Below, piece by piece: positions 25,962-36,060 of a stretch of DNA of 44,810 nt. Numbering within the stretch: position 1 is the first letter of the stretch; each line of letters begins with the position of its first letter. The stretch comes from Eremococcus coleocola DSM 15696 (GTDB taxonomy: Bacteria > Bacillota > Bacilli > Lactobacillales > Aerococcaceae), in assembly GCF_000428865.1 (NCBI RefSeq), contig NZ_AUAT01000020.1:1-44810 (forward strand). Direction: 5' to 3'. The position numbers and the translations under genes are program-made. The notes below the pieces were generated by a model. It ran no database searches and had not been told where the DNA came from. It was given only the letters and a program-made list of their open reading frames with translations.

Positions 25962-28900
25962 TTGTTTAATGTCAAATCAACCTATTCATTTAATCAAGCG
26001 ACTATCTTAGTAAAGGATTATGTCCAGCAAGCTAAGGCTATGGGGTATCAGGCTGTGGGATTGGCTGATCAAGGGAATCTTTTTGCGGCATATGAATTCT
26101 ATCAAGCTAGTCAGGTGTTCGGTATCAAAGCTGTACTTGGCTTAACGGTAAGCTTGCCAGGATTAATTGATGACCAAAAAGCATGGCCTGCCTTAATCTA
26201 TGCAATAGATCAAAAGGGTTATCAAGGGCTTATTAAATTGTCAAGATTGATGAGTCATCAAAAAGAATATTCTAATCAACTCTATCTAAACTGTTTATCT
26301 GATTACAAAGGCCATTTGGTGTATATCAGTCGTGGTCATGATTCTGAACTTGATAGTTTGGTTTTGCACGATCAAATAAAAGAAGCACAAGACTTACTTA
26401 AACAACTCAGAGAAATTTTCGGGGAAGATAAAGTATATTTAGGTCATCAAATTCTCCCCTTTAACCAAATTGTGACCCGTCATCTAAGTGACTTTGCTAA
26501 AAGTATGGACTTGAAACAGGTCAGTACCCAACCTGTCAGGCTATTGCAGCAAGAGGATGTGATGGCGCTAACCATTTTAAAGCGGCGAGTGGATCGGGCC
26601 GCTTATGAACCCTTAGATTTAACAAACTTTGGTCAGCGTTCGGAAAAAGTGCTCTTAAGTAGAAAAGACTTAGAAGATCTTTATCAGCATTACGGTTTAG
26701 TGGAAATTATTTCAAACAGTGATCAATTAATGACCCAGCTGGAGTTTAAACTTCAGGAAGGAAAGGATTTATTGCCAGTCTTTGATTCTGATAGCCTCCT
26801 AACTAGTCAAGAATATTTAAAACAATTAGTGACCAAGGCCTTGAATCAGTTCGGGTTAGCGGCTAAGAATACTTATCAAGAAAGATTAGCCTATGAACTT
26901 TCTGTAATTCATCAAATGGGTTATGACGATTATTTTTTAATAGTTGCTGATATTGTCAGCTACTGCCGTCAACATCATATTCAATTAGGAGCTGGGCGGG
27001 GCTCAGCTCCTGGGTCTTTAGTTACTTATTTATTAGGTGTTTCAACCATTGACCCCTTGAAATATGATTTAATTTTTGAACGTTTCTTAAATCCTGAACG
27101 GCAAACCATGCCGGATATTGATTTGGACATACCCAATAGTCATCGTGACCAAGTCATTGCTTATGTGCGGCAAAAATATGGTTATGAGCAAGTTGCACAG
27201 ATAGCAACTTTTAATCGATTTGGAGCCAAGTCAGCCATTCAAGAAGTCTTGCGACAAGTTGGACAAGATAGTCAATTAAAAACTTGGTCAAAGCTAATTC
27301 CCACCGATCCAAATCGAAAGATTGATCTGGGTCAAGCTTATCAAGAAAATAAATCATTTCGTCATTTAGTCGACGCGTCACCAACTAATCAAGCAATTTT
27401 CCAAGCGGGACAAGCCTTGGAAGGATTAATTTCAGAACATTCTATTCATGCGGGAGGTCTGGTCATTACCGACTTTCCGATTGATTCGATGATTCCCGTC
27501 TTAGAAGAAGGACAAAGCCTAATTACACAGTTTGATAAGGATGGGGTTGAAAACCTAGGTCTGTTAAAAATTGATCTTTTAGCACTCAAGAATTTAACCC
27601 TCTTAGATCAAATTTTGCAAGAAGTTAAAGTAAAGGACCAAGCTTTTGAAATTGAAGATATTGATTTGAATGATCACGAGACCTTGCAGCTTTTTCGCAG
27701 GGCACAAACTAGAGGGGTCTTTCAGTTTGAGTCCCCTGGTATTCGCAATGTTTTAAGTCAGTTACAACCGACTAGCTTTGAGGATATTGTTGCTGTGAAT
27801 GCCCTCTTTCGTCCAGGTCCAATGGGGCAAATTCAGACCTATATTAAACGGAAACATGGTCAATACCAAGCTACTTACCCCGTACCTGAATTAGAAGGCA
27901 TCCTTAAGGATACTTATGGAATTATTATTTATCAAGAACAAGTGATGCAGATTTTGGTATCTATGGCTGGCTTCACCATGGGACAAGCAGATTTGCTCAG
28001 AAGGGCTATGTCAAAAAAAGACCATGAGGTCATGCAAGCACAAAAAGTAAATTTTTTGACCGGGGCGCTCGAAAAAGGCTACGAAGAGAAAACAGCCAGT
28101 CAGGTCTATGATGCGATTGCAGAATTTGCGAATTATGGCTTTAACCGGTCTCACGCAGTCGTCTATTCCAAACTCGCCTTCCAATTGGCTTATTTAAAAG
28201 TTCATTACTCCCAAGCTTTCTTCTTGGGACAACTTAAATTTGATCCGACGCAAATGCAAGCGTATTTAGAGGAAATTAAAGCGGCCGGAATAAAAATCCT
28301 CACTTTAGATGTTAATAAAAGTCAAATGGGCGTCAGTGCAAATGGCAGTGATCTACGTCTGGGATTTCAAATGGTCAAGGGAATCCGACCAGATTTGATG
28401 CGAGAAATTATTGACAATCGTCAATTGATGGGACCCTATCAAGATTTCTTTGATTTTTTACGTCGTTTGCCAGATAAATATTTACAAGTGACTCCTTTAG
28501 AAATTCTGATTAAAGTCGGAGCTTTTGATAGCTTAGGCTATAATCGCGCAACCTTATTAACTAATCTTGAGAAAGTGATTGAAAGTGTTCGTTTCTCAGG
28601 TTTAAATATGGATCTTTTTGAAGAGATGGCTCCTAAGATTGAAACGGTGGCCGAATTAAATCCGCTACAGTTGATCCACCAAGAGAAAGAGCATTTAGGC
28701 TTTTATTTATCGGGTCATCCCTTGGACTTTTATCGAGATAATTTAACTGCTGAAATAAATTTGATGAATATTAGTCAGATAAAAAAGGAGGAGCCCAAAA
28801 GTCCAGTTCGCCTTTTGGGAATTATTTCAAGAATCAAATTAACTCAAACCCGTCAAGGACAGACTATGGCTTTCGCCCAAATAGAGGATGAGAGTGGCAA

Positions 28901-29303
28901 AATTGATCAGGTACTTTTTCCTAAAGTCTTTGAGCGCTACCATTCATTATTAAAAGAAGAGGGTATCCTACTAGTGACTGGTAGTTACGGTCAATCCAAA
29001 CGAGGCCAAGCCCAGATTATTATTAACCGCTTAGAGCTGCCGGATAAATTAATCTCGGATAAGGGTAGTCAGAATAATTATAAAATTTGTTTCATCAAAT
29101 TAGCTAAGAATAATTTAATCAATAATAATATTGAATGGTTAAAAAAGTTATCAATTTCAAATCCTGGTCCTTGTCAAGTTATCCTTGTGGTCGGCCAAGA
29201 TAAACCATTTGCTTTAAACGACACCTATAATATTTCTTATAGCCAACGTGTTCAAACATATTTACGGAATCGATTTGGAGCGGCCAATGTTGTATATCGT
29301 TAA
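25962..29303 (+). CDS. dnaE: DNA polymerase III alpha subunit DnaE
   Basis: Replicative polymerase of the DnaE type, which in Firmicutes extends primers and hands over to PolC. It starts at TTG 25962 behind AGAGGAGGG and has 1113 residues. The N-terminal PHP domain is degenerate: its expected HxH and TDHGN motifs read VKSTYS and ADQGN, so no metal-dependent proofreading is expected. The palm has GAGRGSAPGSLVTYLLG and the catalytic acidic motif PDIDLD at 384-389. The tandem helix-hairpin-helix region and an OB fold (LLGIISRIKLTQ) follow. It appears to be monocistronic, between the queA terminator and the pfkA promoter. Confidence 0.96.
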   Translation: MFNVKSTYSFNQATILVKDYVQQAKAMGYQAVGLADQGNLFAAYEFYQASQVFGIKAVLGLTVSLPGLIDDQKAWPALIYAIDQKGYQGLIKLSRLMSHQKEYSNQLYLNCLSDYKGHLVYISRGHDSELDSLVLHDQIKEAQDLLKQLREIFGEDKVYLGHQILPFNQIVTRHLSDFAKSMDLKQVSTQPVRLLQQEDVMALTILKRRVDRAAYEPLDLTNFGQRSEKVLLSRKDLEDLYQHYGLVEIISNSDQLMTQLEFKLQEGKDLLPVFDSDSLLTSQEYLKQLVTKALNQFGLAAKNTYQERLAYELSVIHQMGYDDYFLIVADIVSYCRQHHIQLGAGRGSAPGSLVTYLLGVSTIDPLKYDLIFERFLNPERQTMPDIDLDIPNSHRDQVIAYVRQKYGYEQVAQIATFNRFGAKSAIQEVLRQVGQDSQLKTWSKLIPTDPNRKIDLGQAYQENKSFRHLVDASPTNQAIFQAGQALEGLISEHSIHAGGLVITDFPIDSMIPVLEEGQSLITQFDKDGVENLGLLKIDLLALKNLTLLDQILQEVKVKDQAFEIEDIDLNDHETLQLFRRAQTRGVFQFESPGIRNVLSQLQPTSFEDIVAVNALFRPGPMGQIQTYIKRKHGQYQATYPVPELEGILKDTYGIIIYQEQVMQILVSMAGFTMGQADLLRRAMSKKDHEVMQAQKVNFLTGALEKGYEEKTASQVYDAIAEFANYGFNRSHAVVYSKLAFQLAYLKVHYSQAFFLGQLKFDPTQMQAYLEEIKAAGIKILTLDVNKSQMGVSANGSDLRLGFQMVKGIRPDLMREIIDNRQLMGPYQDFFDFLRRLPDKYLQVTPLEILIKVGAFDSLGYNRATLLTNLEKVIESVRFSGLNMDLFEEMAPKIETVAELNPLQLIHQEKEHLGFYLSGHPLDFYRDNLTAEINLMNISQIKKEEPKSPVRLLGIISRIKLTQTRQGQTMAFAQIEDESGKIDQVLFPKVFERYHSLLKEEGILLVTGSYGQSKRGQAQIIINRLELPDKLISDKGSQNNYKICFIKLAKNNLINNNIEWLKKLSISNPGPCQVILVVGQDKPFALNDTYNISYSQRVQTYLRNRFGAANVVYR

Positions 29304-29348
29304 TTCTCTATTTGGAAGTGTAATCTTAGGAATTTTCATAGAAATTAA

Positions 29349-29377
29349 ATGACAGGGTGGTCTAAGAATGTTAAGAT
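29349..29377 (+). promoter_or_regulatory. Promoter for pfkA-pyk
   Basis: ATGACA (29349-29354), 17 bases, TAAGAT (29372-29377), with TG at 29369-29370 making an extended -10. It lies 32 bases upstream of the pfkA ATG. No CcpA site is obvious near it. Confidence 0.6.
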
Positions 29378-29409
29378 AGATATGAAAAAAATTAAAAGTA
29401 GGTGTAGAG

Positions 29410-30378
29410 ATGAAACGTATTGCAGTCTTAACTTCTGGTGGCGATGCACCAGGGATGAATGCAGCCGTGCGCGCTGTTGTAGAACAAGGTGCTCATCATG
29501 GTATCGAAGTCTATGGAGTTTACTATGGTTATAAAGGGCTAGTTGAAGGAGATTTCCGTAAATTAGAAAGTAAGGATACCCAACATGCCTTAAAATTAGG
29601 GGGCACCATGCTATATTCAGCACGCTTTCCTGAGTTTGCTCAAGCAGATATTCAAAAACAAGCTTTTGATCAACTTAAAAAAGCTGACATTGATGCCCTA
29701 GTTGTAATTGGTGGTGATGGCTCCTTCCAAGGAGCACTCGCTTTAACTAAATTAGGTTTTCCAGCCATTGGAATCCCTGGTACTATTGATAATGATATTC
29801 CAGGAACTGAGTATACGATTGGCTTTGATACAGCTGTTTCTTCAGCTTTAGAAGCAATTGACCGTATTTCTGATACTGCTGCCTCTCATAATCGGACTTT
29901 TGTCATTGAGGTGATGGGACGCCATGCAGGTGATATTGCCGTATGGGCAGGTGTTGCAGCAGGTGCTGATGCTATCGTAATTCCTGAAAATGCCTATGAG
30001 ATGGAAGATATTGTTCATCGTGTTCGTCAAGGACGTGAACGTGGAAAAGATTATTCTTTAATCGTTTTAGCAGAAGGTGTTAGTAATGTAGATGATTTTG
30101 TCGAAAAATATCAAGCCTTAGCCGCAGAACAAGAAGTTCGTGGGGTAAGTCTTTCACATATTCAACGGGGCGGTATGCCAACATCACGTGACCGTGTTTA
30201 TGCAACCTTAATGGGTGCGCGTGCGGTTGACTGTTTAAGAGAAGGCAAAGCTGGTATTTACTTGGGAATCCAAGGAGAACAACTGGCTGAATTTGATATT
30301 ATTGATACCTTATCCAAAGCCAAACACAAACTTCGTCAAGACTTATTTATTTTAAACCGTGATTTGACCCAACGTTAA
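29410..30378 (+). CDS. pfkA: ATP-dependent 6-phosphofructokinase
   Basis: Commits fructose 6-phosphate to glycolysis by phosphorylating it with ATP. The 322-residue length and sequence match bacterial PfkA: ATP-site TSGGDAPGMN, GGDGSFQGA, the fructose-phosphate and catalytic block PGTIDNDIPGTEYTIGFDTA (the Asp of TIDND is the base), and MGRHAGDIAVWAG. The start ATG 29410 has AGTAGGTG upstream. It is followed by pyk after 26 bases with no terminator between, giving the usual pfkA-pyk glycolytic operon of Lactobacillales. Confidence 0.97.
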   Translation: MKRIAVLTSGGDAPGMNAAVRAVVEQGAHHGIEVYGVYYGYKGLVEGDFRKLESKDTQHALKLGGTMLYSARFPEFAQADIQKQAFDQLKKADIDALVVIGGDGSFQGALALTKLGFPAIGIPGTIDNDIPGTEYTIGFDTAVSSALEAIDRISDTAASHNRTFVIEVMGRHAGDIAVWAGVAAGADAIVIPENAYEMEDIVHRVRQGRERGKDYSLIVLAEGVSNVDDFVEKYQALAAEQEVRGVSLSHIQRGGMPTSRDRVYATLMGARAVDCLREGKAGIYLGIQGEQLAEFDIIDTLSKAKHKLRQDLFILNRDLTQR

Positions 30379-30404
30379 GCTTGTTTTAAAGAAAAGGAGT
30401 TTTT

Positions 30405-32162
30405 ATGAAACGCACAAAAATTGTATGTACTATTGGACCTGCTTCCGAAAAGCCTGAAATGCTTGAATCTTTGGCATATGCTGGGATGAATGTTGCTCGT
30501 TTAAATTTTTCACACGGTGACCATGAAGAACATTTAGCGCGGATTCAATCACTAAAAAGCTTACGGGAAAAAACAGGTTTAAATATTGGGATTCTTTTGG
30601 ATACTAAAGGACCTGAAATTAGAACTCATAATATGAAGGAAAAAACCGTAGACTTGATTAAAGGAAATAAAGTAATTATTTCTATGAATGAAGTTCAAGG
30701 AACATCTGAAAAATTTTCTGTGACCTACAGTGAGTTAATTAATGATGTTCATGTGGGAGGCCATATTTTACTTGACGATGGTTTAATTGATTTATTAATT
30801 ACTGATATTGACCACCAGGCCGGTGAAATTCATACTGAGATTCAAAACACAGGTGTTTTAAAATCTAAAAAAGGGGTCAATGTTCCCAATGTATCTTTAA
30901 AATTACCGGGTATCACTGAAAAGGATGCGGCTGATATTCGTTTTGGTCTAGAAAATGATATTAACTTTATTGCTGCCTCTTTTGTTCGCCGTGCGGCTGA
31001 CGTTCTTGAGATTCGTGAAATCTTAGAAGAAACAGGCATGAACCATGTGCAAATTCTGTCTAAGATTGAAAATCAAGAAGGTGTCGATAATATTGATGAA
31101 ATCATCGAAGTTTCTGATGGAATCATGGTAGCCCGAGGTGACTTGGGGGTAGAAATCCCAACTTATGAAGTGCCAATTTTGCAAAAATCGATTATTAAAA
31201 AGTGTAATCAAGCGGGTAAGGTGGTTATTACTGCCACACAAATGTTGGACTCCATGCAACACAATCCGCGTCCAACTCGGGCTGAAGCTAACGATGTAGC
31301 TAATGCAATTTTTGATGGTACGGATGCAGTAATGTTATCTGGAGAAACAGCTGCTGGAGATTATCCACTTGAAGCGGTTAAGACGATGGCGGATATTTGC
31401 CTTAGAACGGAACAAGCTTTCGAAGGGCAAGACACCGCAGCCTTGAAACAATTTGATAACTCCGATTTAACTGAATCAATTGGTCAGGCAGTAGGACACA
31501 CAGCACGCAATTTGGGGATTGAAACGATTGTAGCTGCTACATCATCTGGTCATACTGCTCAAATGATTGCCAAATATCGACCACAAGCTAATATCTTGGC
31601 CGCTACTTTCTCTGAAATTACTAAGTATAAGTTAGCATTAACTTGGGGTGTCCAAGCTTTTGTAATTGATGTGCCAGAATCAACGGATGATATGCTAGAT
31701 TCTGCCACTAAATTAGCAGTTGCTAAAGATTTTGCCCATGAAGGGGATTTAATTATCATTACCGCAGGTGTACCAGTTGGAGAATCAGGTACCACAAATA
31801 TTATGAAGGTTCAGCTGATCGGCGAAGAAATACTTAAAGCAGTCGGAGTTGGCCGTTCTAATGCGATTGGGAAAGCCGTTTTAGCTCGGTCTGCTGCAGA
31901 AGCCAATAAAAAAATGCATAATGGAGCAATTCTAGTTGTTGAAAATACCGATAAAGACTATCTGCCAGCCATGCAACAAGCTGCGGGGGTTATTGTGGCT
32001 AAAGCTGGTATGACTTCTCATGCGGCAATCATGGGGGTTGAGCTGGGTATTCCAGTCATTGTTGGTGCTGATGGTGTTTTTGATAAGGTGATAGATAATC
32101 AATTGATTACTTTAGATGCACGCCGGGGCCGGGTTTTTAATGGTGCAACTGTAAGTATTTAG
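30405..32162 (+). CDS. pyk: Pyruvate kinase with C-terminal PEP-utiliser domain
   Basis: Converts phosphoenolpyruvate and ADP to pyruvate and ATP. At 585 residues it is the long Bacillus-type enzyme. The first 470 residues contain the usual barrel and regulatory domain (MNVARLNFSHG, DTKGPEIRT, the signature SKIENQEGVDNI, MVARGDLGVEI). The last 100 residues form a PEP-utiliser mobile domain with the TSHAAIMGVELGIPVIVGA motif, whose His is phosphorylated in PTS enzyme I and PPDK but has no proven role here. Ribosome binding site AAAGGAG. It is the second gene of the pfkA-pyk operon. Confidence 0.97.
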   Translation: MKRTKIVCTIGPASEKPEMLESLAYAGMNVARLNFSHGDHEEHLARIQSLKSLREKTGLNIGILLDTKGPEIRTHNMKEKTVDLIKGNKVIISMNEVQGTSEKFSVTYSELINDVHVGGHILLDDGLIDLLITDIDHQAGEIHTEIQNTGVLKSKKGVNVPNVSLKLPGITEKDAADIRFGLENDINFIAASFVRRAADVLEIREILEETGMNHVQILSKIENQEGVDNIDEIIEVSDGIMVARGDLGVEIPTYEVPILQKSIIKKCNQAGKVVITATQMLDSMQHNPRPTRAEANDVANAIFDGTDAVMLSGETAAGDYPLEAVKTMADICLRTEQAFEGQDTAALKQFDNSDLTESIGQAVGHTARNLGIETIVAATSSGHTAQMIAKYRPQANILAATFSEITKYKLALTWGVQAFVIDVPESTDDMLDSATKLAVAKDFAHEGDLIIITAGVPVGESGTTNIMKVQLIGEEILKAVGVGRSNAIGKAVLARSAAEANKKMHNGAILVVENTDKDYLPAMQQAAGVIVAKAGMTSHAAIMGVELGIPVIVGADGVFDKVIDNQLITLDARRGRVFNGATVSI

Positions 32163-32186
32163 GCTATTAATCTAAATATAAGATAG

Positions 32187-32228
32187 AATCTAGTTTGGCG
32201 AAGTTACTTTGTTAAACTAGATTTTCTT
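32187..32228 (+). terminator. Intrinsic terminator after pyk
   Basis: AATCTAGTTT (32187-32196) pairs with AAACTAGATT (32214-32223) and is followed by TTCTT. The U tract is short, so some read-through is possible. A weak promoter pair, TTGGCG (32195) and TAGATT (32218) spaced 17, overlaps it and could serve cvfB. Confidence 0.6.
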
Positions 32229-32258
32229 CACTTAAGTTAGTAAGGGAGGTGGAAGAAG

Positions 32259-33134
32259 ATGCTTGAAAATGGGAATATTATTGAAGCTAAAGTTAGTCAA
32301 ATAAATGATGACCAAATTTTTGTACAGAATCAGGGTCAAACTTTAAAAGTAATGGATCAAGCCAAGCAAGAATATAAACTAGGTCAAGTCCTCGAAGGAA
32401 TAGTTTACCAAGATAAGTATGGAGATTGGTGTTTTCAAGAGGATTTACCGATGGTCCGATTTGATAGTTATGATTGGGCGTCAGTTGTAGACGTACACCA
32501 TGAATTGGGGGTTTTTGTCAATATTGGATTAGCTAATAAAGATATTGCGGTCTCTTTAGATGATTTACCGGATGACCATGCTTTTTGGCCAAAACGTGAC
32601 AGTCGTTTATTTGTGACGCTGACCCGTGATAAAAAAAATCGTTTATGGGCAAAACTAGGAGATGAAAGAAAGATTAGTGGTAATTTCCGTCGTGCTAGTG
32701 AGCGTTTAAAAAATCAAGATTTACAAGTGACTGTTTATCAGCTATTATCCATGGGGGTTCAAACAATATCTACAGAAGGTTATAAGGTTTTTATCCATGA
32801 AAGTGAGTTAGCAGATGATGTGCATTTAGGTCAAGTTTTACAAGTAAGAATCGTCGATGTCCATGCCGATGGTCGTCTCAATGGGTCCAGTAAACCGCGA
32901 GCCTACGAAATGATTGATCAAGATGGTCAAATGATTCTAAACATGCTAAAACGGATTCCATCACACTTTTTAGCCTTACACGATAAATCACACCCAACAG
33001 ATATTGTTAATCAATTGGGAATTAGTAAAAAACAATTTAAACGTGCTTTAGGCGGCCTGCTTAAAGAAAGACTCGTTAAGCAAGTTAAAGGAGAAGGTAT
33101 TTATCTTAATGATGAATCAAGCCAGTCGCATTGA
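32259..33134 (+). CDS. cvfB: CvfB-like S1 RNA-binding protein
   Basis: A 291-residue protein of the CvfB/YitL family, known in staphylococci as an RNA-binding regulator of virulence factors. It is built of S1-like beta-barrel repeats (about 1-60, 65-135 and 150-215) and ends in a winged helix (LGISKKQFKRALGGLLKERLVK). The precise role in this organism cannot be read from the sequence. ATG 32259 has GGGAGGTGG upstream. It is the first gene of a compact run: the xerD start lies 26 bases inside its end, a layout common in Firmicutes. Confidence 0.9.
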   Translation: MLENGNIIEAKVSQINDDQIFVQNQGQTLKVMDQAKQEYKLGQVLEGIVYQDKYGDWCFQEDLPMVRFDSYDWASVVDVHHELGVFVNIGLANKDIAVSLDDLPDDHAFWPKRDSRLFVTLTRDKKNRLWAKLGDERKISGNFRRASERLKNQDLQVTVYQLLSMGVQTISTEGYKVFIHESELADDVHLGQVLQVRIVDVHADGRLNGSSKPRAYEMIDQDGQMILNMLKRIPSHFLALHDKSHPTDIVNQLGISKKQFKRALGGLLKERLVKQVKGEGIYLNDESSQSH

Positions 33135-34017
33135 TGATTATTTGTCTGATTTCTTGCGATTTCTAGCCATAGATAAAGGTCTTAGTCAAAATACAATTGC
33201 TAATTATGAACTTGATTTAAAGAAATTCTTTAGATTTTGTCAGATACAAAATATGGATTTATTAAGTCAAATTGATACAGATTTGGTGCGACTATTTATT
33301 GCTAGCTTAAATAAAGCAGGCTATGCCGCTTCCACGGCAGCAAGAATCTTATCTTCTTTAAGAGCTTTTTTTCACTTTTTAATGGTAGAGGGGGTTGTAA
33401 GTAAAAATCCTATGGCCTTAATTGAAAGTCCAAAAAAGGCTAGGACCTTACCTCATTCCTTGTCTATGGCTGAAGTTGAAGCAATTCTAGCAGCACCAAA
33501 TACTGATACTAAGTTTGGAATTCGTGACCGTGCTATGTTTGAGACCCTATACGCCACTGGATTGAGGGTGTCAGAACTAGCAAATCTAAGTTTAGGTGAT
33601 CTACATTTAGATTTAGGATTTATCCAGACTTTAGGTAAAGGAAACAAAGAACGTATGGTTCCGTTAGGAGAAGAAGCAGTTTTTTGGATTGAGAAGTATT
33701 TAGACCAAGTGCGTGATGGTTGGTTACCCAAAGCTGGTAGTGATTATTTGTTTTTAACACAAAGAGGTAAAGCTTTTACTCGTCAGGGAATTTGGAAAAC
33801 GCTAAATAAATATGTCAGCTTAGCTGCTATTCAAAAAAAAGTTTCCCCCCATGTCTTGCGTCATTCCTTTGCTACCCATATTCTAGAAAATGGCGCAGAT
33901 CTCCGTCTTGTTCAAGAGTTATTGGGTCATGAAAATATTTCAACGACTCAAATATATACACATATTTCACATTATCGTTTACAAGAAGTATATCGTAAGT
34001 CCTTTCCAGGGGCTTAA
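33109..34017 (+). CDS. xerD: Site-specific tyrosine recombinase XerD
   Basis: Tyrosine recombinase that resolves chromosome dimers at dif together with a partner Xer protein, activated by FtsK. It has 302 residues with an N-terminal SAM-like core-binding domain (about 8-100). The catalytic domain has all six active residues: Arg153, Lys177, His248, Arg251, His274 and nucleophile Tyr283 (TTQIYTH). The C-terminus with EVYRKSFPGA is XerD-like. The ribosome binding site AAAGGAGAAGG lies within cvfB. No dif-like site was recognised in the window. The next gene, deoB, follows after 22 bases. Confidence 0.93.
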   Translation: MMNQASRIDDYLSDFLRFLAIDKGLSQNTIANYELDLKKFFRFCQIQNMDLLSQIDTDLVRLFIASLNKAGYAASTAARILSSLRAFFHFLMVEGVVSKNPMALIESPKKARTLPHSLSMAEVEAILAAPNTDTKFGIRDRAMFETLYATGLRVSELANLSLGDLHLDLGFIQTLGKGNKERMVPLGEEAVFWIEKYLDQVRDGWLPKAGSDYLFLTQRGKAFTRQGIWKTLNKYVSLAAIQKKVSPHVLRHSFATHILENGADLRLVQELLGHENISTTQIYTHISHYRLQEVYRKSFPGA

Positions 34018-34039
34018 GCAATAGAAAGAAGAGGATAGT

Positions 34040-35209
34040 ATGACTTTCAAACGCATACATTTATTAGTAATGGACTCAGTCGGGATTGGTCAAGCGCCAG
34101 ATGCAGCTGAATTTGATGATTTTGATGTAAATACTCTAGGTCACATTGCCAGTACAGCCGGCTTAAAAGTTCCTCACTTAGTAGATATGGGTTTGGCTAA
34201 TATAGCACCCATTCCAGGTCTTAGCCCTGTGGACAAAAGTCAAGCCTATTGGACCAAGCTAGAAGAAGTCTCAGCTGGAAAAGATACTATGACCGGTCAT
34301 TGGGAAATAATGGGACTCAAAATTGAAAAACCTTTCCGGGTTTTCCCCGATGGTTTTCCTGATGAGTTAATTAAGAAATTAGAAGATTTCTCCGGACGAA
34401 AGGTAGTGGCCAACAAACCTGCTTCAGGGACTGAAATTATCGAAGAATACGGCCAACATCAATTAGATACAGGCGATTTGATTGTCTATACCTCTGCTGA
34501 CTCTGTTCTACAAATCGCAGCCCATGAAGATGTGATTCCAGTGGAAGAATTATATAAGATTTGTCAATATGCACGCGAAATTACCTTAGATGAACCTTAT
34601 ATGTTGGGTCGGATTATTGCCCGTCCATATATTGGAGAGCCTGGGAACTTTACTCGTACAGCCAACCGGCATGACTATGCTTTAAGTCCTTTCGGCCAAA
34701 CGACCTTAGATTTCTTAAAAGATGCTGGGTTAGATGTCATTTCTGTAGGTAAAATTGCAGATATCTTTAATAATCAAGGAATTACCGAAAGTAATCGGAC
34801 AAAATCCAACATGCATGGGGTGGATACCCTATTAGAAGTGATGAAAAAGGATTTTAAAGGCTTATCCTTTACTAATTTGGTAGACTTCGATGCTCTTTAT
34901 GGTCACCGTCGTGACCCTGAGGGCTATGCTCAAGCCTTGGAAGATTTCGATGCTCGGATTCCTGAATTACAAGCAGCCATGCAAGAAGATGATTTATTGA
35001 TGATTACGGCCGACCATGGTAATGATCCTACCTATAAGGGAACAGATCATACCCGTGAATATGTTCCTATTTTAGTTTGGGGACCATCCTTAAAAGAGCC
35101 TAAAAAACTAAAAGCAAAAAATTATGCAGATATTGCAGCCACTATTTCTGATAATTTTAAAGTAAAAGCAACGGAAAATGGTAAATCTTTCTTAGACCAA
35201 TTGATTTAG
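34040..35209 (+). CDS. deoB: Phosphopentomutase
   Basis: Interconverts ribose 1-phosphate and 5-phosphate (and the deoxy forms), linking nucleoside breakdown to central metabolism. It has 389 residues, the family size. Alkaline-phosphatase-fold metal motifs are visible: [12 protein letters not shown] at the N-terminus, the phosphorylated Thr region DTMTGHWE, and [19 protein letters not shown] near the end. It is paired with the purine nucleoside phosphorylase gene 12 bases downstream, the usual deo arrangement. Together they handle nucleosides that the Nup transporter brings in. Confidence 0.97.
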   Translation: MTFKRIHLLVMDSVGIGQAPDAAEFDDFDVNTLGHIASTAGLKVPHLVDMGLANIAPIPGLSPVDKSQAYWTKLEEVSAGKDTMTGHWEIMGLKIEKPFRVFPDGFPDELIKKLEDFSGRKVVANKPASGTEIIEEYGQHQLDTGDLIVYTSADSVLQIAAHEDVIPVEELYKICQYAREITLDEPYMLGRIIARPYIGEPGNFTRTANRHDYALSPFGQTTLDFLKDAGLDVISVGKIADIFNNQGITESNRTKSNMHGVDTLLEVMKKDFKGLSFTNLVDFDALYGHRRDPEGYAQALEDFDARIPELQAAMQEDDLLMITADHGNDPTYKGTDHTREYVPILVWGPSLKEPKKLKAKNYADIAATISDNFKVKATENGKSFLDQLI

Positions 35210-35221
35210 GAGGATCTAAAA

Positions 35222-36022
35222 ATGTTCGCAAAGACAATTGATTATTTAATATCTCAAGGGGTTGACTCGCCAGAAATAGCTCTAGTATTAGGTTCAGGTC
35301 TGGGAGATATGGTGGATGAATTTGAGGATTCAATCAAAATACCATATGAAAATATCCCAAATTTTCCTGTTTCAACAGTAAAAGGTCATGAAGGGGCCTT
35401 TGTCTATGGTAAACTTTCAGGTCGTAAAGTAGTTGCGCTCCAAGGTCGTTTCCATTATTATGAAGGCTATGATATTCAAACAGTTACCTACCCTATCCGT
35501 GTTTTTCATGAGTTAGGGATTAAACAATTAGTGGTAACTAATGCATGTGGGGGCGTTAATGAAAGCTTTAATATTGGCGATTTAATGGTCATCAGTGACC
35601 ATATCAATTTAGCTGGTGTCAACCCTTTAATTGGACCTAATATAGATCAACATGGACCTCGTTTTGTGGATATGTCACATGCATATAGTTCAAGAACACA
35701 CGGAATTTTAAATCAGATTGCAGCAGAAGAAGGTTACCAACTTCAAAGTGGTATCTATACTTGGTTTGCTGGTCCTACTTATGAAACCCCAGCTGAAATT
35801 CGTTATGCACGTACTATTGGTGGAGATGCCGTTGGCATGTCCACTGTTCCTGAAGTGATTGTGGCTAAACACTGCGGCATGGAAGTAACTGGGATTTCTT
35901 GTATTACTAACTTAGCTGCTGGTATGCAAGCTTCTCTGGACCATAAAGAAGTGATTGAAGTTACTAAACATCAAAAACCACGTTTTAATCATTTAGTTAA
36001 AGAATTAGTTGCGCGGATGTAA
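35222..36022 (+). CDS. punA: Purine nucleoside phosphorylase
   Basis: Splits inosine and guanosine nucleosides with phosphate to free base and ribose 1-phosphate. At 266 residues it belongs to the trimeric PNP family (PunA/DeoD2 type), with ALVLGSGLGDMVDE, VTNACGGVN, the active-site Glu in YTWFAGPTYETPAEIR, and GMSTVPEVIVA. The start follows AGGAGG. It is coupled with deoB and functionally matches the nucleoside transporter elsewhere in the window. Guanosine/inosine specificity is inferred from family only. Confidence 0.95.
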   Translation: MFAKTIDYLISQGVDSPEIALVLGSGLGDMVDEFEDSIKIPYENIPNFPVSTVKGHEGAFVYGKLSGRKVVALQGRFHYYEGYDIQTVTYPIRVFHELGIKQLVVTNACGGVNESFNIGDLMVISDHINLAGVNPLIGPNIDQHGPRFVDMSHAYSSRTHGILNQIAAEEGYQLQSGIYTWFAGPTYETPAEIRYARTIGGDAVGMSTVPEVIVAKHCGMEVTGISCITNLAAGMQASLDHKEVIEVTKHQKPRFNHLVKELVARM

Positions 36023-36060
36023 GTTTAATATTGACTTGAGTGCACCAGAAAGGACCAATT

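Noticed and set aside
25962-26160. Degenerate PHP domain of DnaE as a novelty
   Set aside because: Loss of PHP metal ligands appears common in DnaE of lactic acid bacteria, so it is noted only in the gene entry.
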